In this document: positions 61,752 to 64,000 of the stretch, piece after piece
Position numbering within the stretch: position 1 is the stretch's first letter
Layout: every line of letters starts with the position of its first letter
Source of the DNA: Methanothrix thermoacetophila PT
GTDB taxonomy: Archaea; Halobacteriota; Methanosarcinia; Methanotrichales; Methanotrichaceae
NCBI RefSeq assembly: GCF_000014945.1
Contig: NC_008553.1
Span: forward strand, 434,001-498,000
Reading direction: 5' to 3'
DNA length: 64,000 bases
Made by a program: the position numbers and the translations under genes
Notes under the pieces: model-generated
What the model saw: the letters and a program-made list of their open reading frames with translations, nothing else
Told to the model about the DNA's origin: nothing
Database searches by the model: none

Positions 61752-62150
61752 TCACCTGTAGGACTTCTGGTACTTCGCTCTGGCACCAAGTCCGCCGAAC
61801 TTCTTCTTCTCCTTCTGTCTGTGATCGCTTACAAGAAGGTTTCTGTCGTACTCGGCGTATGCCTCCTTCAGAGCGGCATCACCAGTCCACTCGAGTATGC
61901 CTCTTGCCAGGGCTGTCCTGACGGCATCTGCCTGACCCATGACACCACCGCCCATCACTGAGACGTCCACATCGACGCTCGAGAACGCCTCTGCCGCCAT
62001 GATTACCGGCTCCATCATCTTCATCCGGGCCAGAGCAGGCTCGATGATCTCTAGCGGCACATTGTTGATGCGGATTCTGCCCTTGCCCTCCTTGAACGTC
62101 GCCCTGGCGATCGCAGTCTTCTTCTTTCCTGAGGAGTTGACCACCTTCAT
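61752..62150 (-). CDS. rps9: Small ribosomal subunit protein uS9
   Basis: This 132-residue protein has [20 protein letters not shown] and [20 protein letters not shown] and ends [11 protein letters not shown], all uS9 signatures. GGGAGG precedes ATG 62150. Confidence 0.97.
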   Translation of the reverse strand: MKVVNSSGKKKTAIARATFKEGKGRIRINNVPLEIIEPALARMKMMEPVIMAAEAFSSVDVDVSVMGGGVMGQADAVRTALARGILEWTGDAALKEAYAEYDRNLLVSDHRQKEKKKFGGLGARAKYQKSYR

Positions 62151-62161
62151 GAAGATCCTCC

Positions 62162-62572
62162 CTAGAACTTCGAGCCGAGCATCCTGCTCAGCTCGCCAAG
62201 CTCCATGTAGCTTGCGGTTCGCTTCACCTTGGCCTTATCCGGCTGCTCAAAGGCCATGCCGCTCAGGTCTGGAGGCACACCCACGTAGACCCTGAGGCGA
62301 GCCATCGCCTCTCTACCCCTGCTGGTCTTGTAGGGGAGCATGCCCCGCACGGTCCTTTTCAGAATGCGGTCAGGTCGCTTCGGGTAGTATGGCCCCTTCT
62401 CACGGGTGCCCCTCTCCAGCATCTCGCGATACTCGCGGAGGACCGATTCCTTACTCCCGGATATTATGGCCTTCTCAGCGTTAACTATCCTTATCTCCTC
62501 GCCCTGGAGAAGACACTTCGCGGTTATGCTGGCCAGACGGCCCATAACCAGACCGGTCGCATCGAAGATCAT
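62162..62572 (-). CDS. rpl13: Large ribosomal subunit protein uL13
   Basis: This 136-residue protein has [30 protein letters not shown]-like residues and [19 protein letters not shown] 62572 is chosen because GGTGA lies 5 nt upstream; the GTG at 62581 overlapping the eL18 stop is possible. Confidence 0.95.
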   Translation of the reverse strand: MIFDATGLVMGRLASITAKCLLQGEEIRIVNAEKAIISGSKESVLREYREMLERGTREKGPYYPKRPDRILKRTVRGMLPYKTSRGREAMARLRVYVGVPPDLSGMAFEQPDKAKVKRTASYMELGELSRMLGSKF

Positions 62573-62577
62573 CGCAC

Positions 62578-62940
62578 TCACCTCAGAATCTTTATGCCAG
62601 TCCCTTTAGGATGGAGCCTTATGAGCTCCTCTATCTTCATGCACCTTCCACCCGCGGATATTATCTTCGACGCCGCCTGCTCGCTGAAACCAAGCGCTGC
62701 AACTGTCACCCTGTGATCTATCTCTCCGGCCCCAAGGACCTTGCCAGCGACCAGCACCGTGTCATCATCTCCAGTGTGCCTGTTGATCTTGCTCAGATTG
62801 ACCGCGGCATAGTTTCGCCTCGGCTTCTCAAGCCTCTCAGCCACGTCACGCCAGATAGCGGCCTTGCTCTCACGTGAGGCAGCCTTGAGATCGCTGATGA
62901 GACGGACCAGTCTCGGGTTAGTCTTCTTGATAATCTTCAT
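62578..62940 (-). CDS. rpl18e: Large ribosomal subunit protein eL18
   Basis: This 120-residue protein has [27 protein letters not shown] and [14 protein letters not shown], with the end [17 protein letters not shown] lies 5 nt before ATG 62940. Upstream (62941-63443) is intergenic with family P and Q repeats; the rpoD gene often found before it in archaea is absent. Confidence 0.95.
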   Translation of the reverse strand: MKIIKKTNPRLVRLISDLKAASRESKAAIWRDVAERLEKPRRNYAAVNLSKINRHTGDDDTVLVAGKVLGAGEIDHRVTVAALGFSEQAASKIISAGGRCMKIEELIRLHPKGTGIKILR

Positions 62941-63087
62941 CCAAATCCTCCGCAAAGCCTCGCTAGAGACCGACTCACGCGCACAGCGCGTTCGAACATC
63001 AGTTCATGCGCCAAGGGCCGTTCGGCCCTCATGCGGATATCACTCTCGAACAATCCGCCAGTATATAAGGGTTTTCACGACTTTCTG

Positions 63088-63175
63088 GGACCTTTCCAAA
63101 TAAGATTCCTGCCATAAATTTGGAACTCACTGCTTTTGGATGTCTGAGACGCTTAATCCTTATTCGGAAAGGTCC
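63088..63175 (-). repeat. Family P MITE-like repeat, copy 6 (reverse)
   Basis: Ends GGACCTTTCCAAATAAG and TTATTCGGAAAGGTCC are inverted repeats. Read on the minus strand, the centre matches copies 1, 3 and 4 (AAGGATTAAG with CATCCAAAAGCAG). Confidence 0.75.
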
Positions 63176-63228
63176 ATTCTCTCAGGGTGTTTAGCCCAGA
63201 GAGTCTCGACTTGAGAATTTAAAACGCA

Positions 63229-63352
63229 CGCTCTTATCCACATGATAACTTGCCCAAAGGGGCACCGATCATGATATGCATTTGTGTCGAATGGATAAGT
63301 GATTTCATCAACCACATCACATGCTGTACAAGTTGCTGCGCACATAAGAGCG
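63229..63352 (+). repeat. Family Q MITE-like repeat, copy 5
   Basis: CGCTCTTATCCACATGATAAC to GCGCACATAAGAGCG, 124 bp, closest to copy 4. A minus-strand open frame through it (63160-63372) is not a gene. Confidence 0.8.
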
Positions 63353-63443
63353 AAAACGCAATCTGATACCAAAGGTGATCCCGCAATTCCTCCGTGCTAC
63401 TATATGCAGACAGAATGCGTCTGGCTATTTTAAGACGTGGCCA

Positions 63444-63794
63444 CTAAGATCCATCTTGGTGCACCGTCTCCTGCCTACCTCTGATCTCCTCCACAGGACA
63501 CAGCTCCTCTCCACGCGCTTTCTTGCAGATCTCACATATCCTCTTTATGAGGTCATCGGCATCTCCGTTCATCAGATCCTCCGCAAGCCTGGATATCTCC
63601 TCCCGGATATCGTCTCTGAACACGATGTTATAGCCTCTCTTTCCAGAGACGTACTGCGAGACTGCTGCAGGTGTGACATCCATCAGCCGCGATACCTCTC
63701 TCTGAGAGACCCCCCGCCTAACAAGCTCCTGTGCTATCGTGGCCCTGATTCCAGGGAGGACCTCCCACACAATCTCCTCACATGGCGATCTCAT
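63444..63794 (-). CDS. HTH regulator with C-terminal Cys cluster (COG2522-like)
   Basis: This protein of about 116 residues begins RSPCEEIVWEVLPGIRATIA, then an HTH (SQREVSRLMDVTPAAVSQYV), as in archaeal COG2522 regulators. Near the C-terminus are CEICKKARGEELC, a CxxC plus C set that could bind metal or Fe-S. ATG 63794 matches the family; in-frame ATGs at 63827 and 63878 would lengthen it. It is divergent from the next gene. Confidence 0.85.
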   Translation of the reverse strand: MRSPCEEIVWEVLPGIRATIAQELVRRGVSQREVSRLMDVTPAAVSQYVSGKRGYNIVFRDDIREEISRLAEDLMNGDADDLIKRICEICKKARGEELCPVEEIRGRQETVHQDGS

Positions 63795-63881
63795 GTCATC
63801 AGAACCTTTATCATGACGTATCTCCATTGGGTGAGATCTGGCAGATAAACGTTCTTCTATGTAAAGCCCTGTGAGCATCTT

Positions 63882-64000
63882 ATGAACTGGAGATTGCCAT
63901 CGCTGGCCCCAAAGCCGCTCGTAAGAAGCGCGGAGGCGGATAGACGGCTTGAGCTGTTAATGGTGACCTCCGTAGCGACCATATTATGCATAAGGTTTCT
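63882..64000 (+). CDS. Start of an unidentified gene, cut by the window end
   Basis: The open frame from ATG 63882 encodes MNWRLPSLAPKPLVRSAEADRRL and then a hydrophobic start (LMVTSVATILCI). It is probably the first 39 residues of a membrane protein, transcribed away from the HTH gene. The ribosome site (GTGAGCATCTT) is weak and the family cannot be told. Confidence 0.5.
   Translation, partial: MNWRLPSLAPKPLVRSAEADRRLELLMVTSVATILCIRF

Noticed and set aside
63160-63372. 70-codon minus-strand frame
   Set aside because: It lies across family P and Q repeats and has no gene-like features.

Overview
This window is archaeal chromosome from a methanogen-type euryarchaeon, and gene content and style fit Methanothrix (Methanosaeta), although I could run no search. 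The archaeal markers are a proteasome-activating nucleotidase, an RfcL clamp loader with a PIP-box, RpoK and RpoN, uS2, uS9, uL13 and eL18, an archaeal mevalonate/isoprenoid operon, AMP phosphorylase, an Hps-RraA fusion, and many GGTG or GGAGG ribosome sites with 4-nt ATGA overlaps.

Layout. 1-2497 is a coupled three-gene operon: a membrane-anchored beta-rich protein (cut by the window edge), a five-helix membrane protein and a tubulin/FtsZ-like protein with GGGTGTG. It is the best candidate here for a little-described system. 2631-3515 is a secreted protein. 4256-32399 is a large metal or tetrapyrrole acquisition and chelation region. It has three complete FecBCD/BtuFCD-type ABC importers (A 4256-8921, B 22562-25498, C 27220-30073) and a fourth binding protein (D, 14202-15290). 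It also has two CobN/ChlH-like giant chelatases, a ChlI-ChlD fusion with a His-rich linker, a SPASM radical SAM protein, a methyltransferase, a stomatin-like protein and a secreted Cys-containing protein. Binding proteins B and D are paralogues and each begins a unit containing a CobN. The archaeosine-precursor genes queD-queC-queE (16545-18316), preceded by a tiny ribbon-helix-helix gene, sit inside this region.

32506-50349 is mostly housekeeping: pyrD-pyrK, an FAH hydrolase, a secreted rhodanese-fold protein, dapF, hps-rraA, an HTH plus RecA/KaiC-like pair, pan back to back with an MBF1-like gene, Sua5, a nucleotidyltransferase, AMP phosphorylase, an HDAC-fold protein, a DUF89 phosphatase, a PAC2 protein and a second SPASM radical SAM protein. 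50494-52274 is a sodium:solute symporter with a small accessory subunit. 52679-54515 is rfcL plus a flavin-binding protein. 54667-62940 is a long minus-strand operon-like run: eL18, uL13, uS9, RpoN, tRNA-Pro, RpoK, uS2, MEMO, mevalonate kinase, isopentenyl phosphate kinase, type 2 IPP isomerase, RNase J, prenyl diphosphate synthase. The right end has a COG2522-like regulator and the start of a divergent gene.

The larger intergenic regions hold three families of small MITE-like elements. Family P is about 87 bp with ends like GGACCTGTCCGAATAAG. Family Q is about 123 bp with ends like CGCTCTTAT. Family R is about 106 bp with ends like TTGTCTCRAAA. R is nested inside a P copy at 26977-27165, and Q is nested inside an R copy at 52388-52597. 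Degenerate inverted copies of another unidentified sequence flank importer A. No CRISPR array, rRNA or intact insertion sequence was seen.
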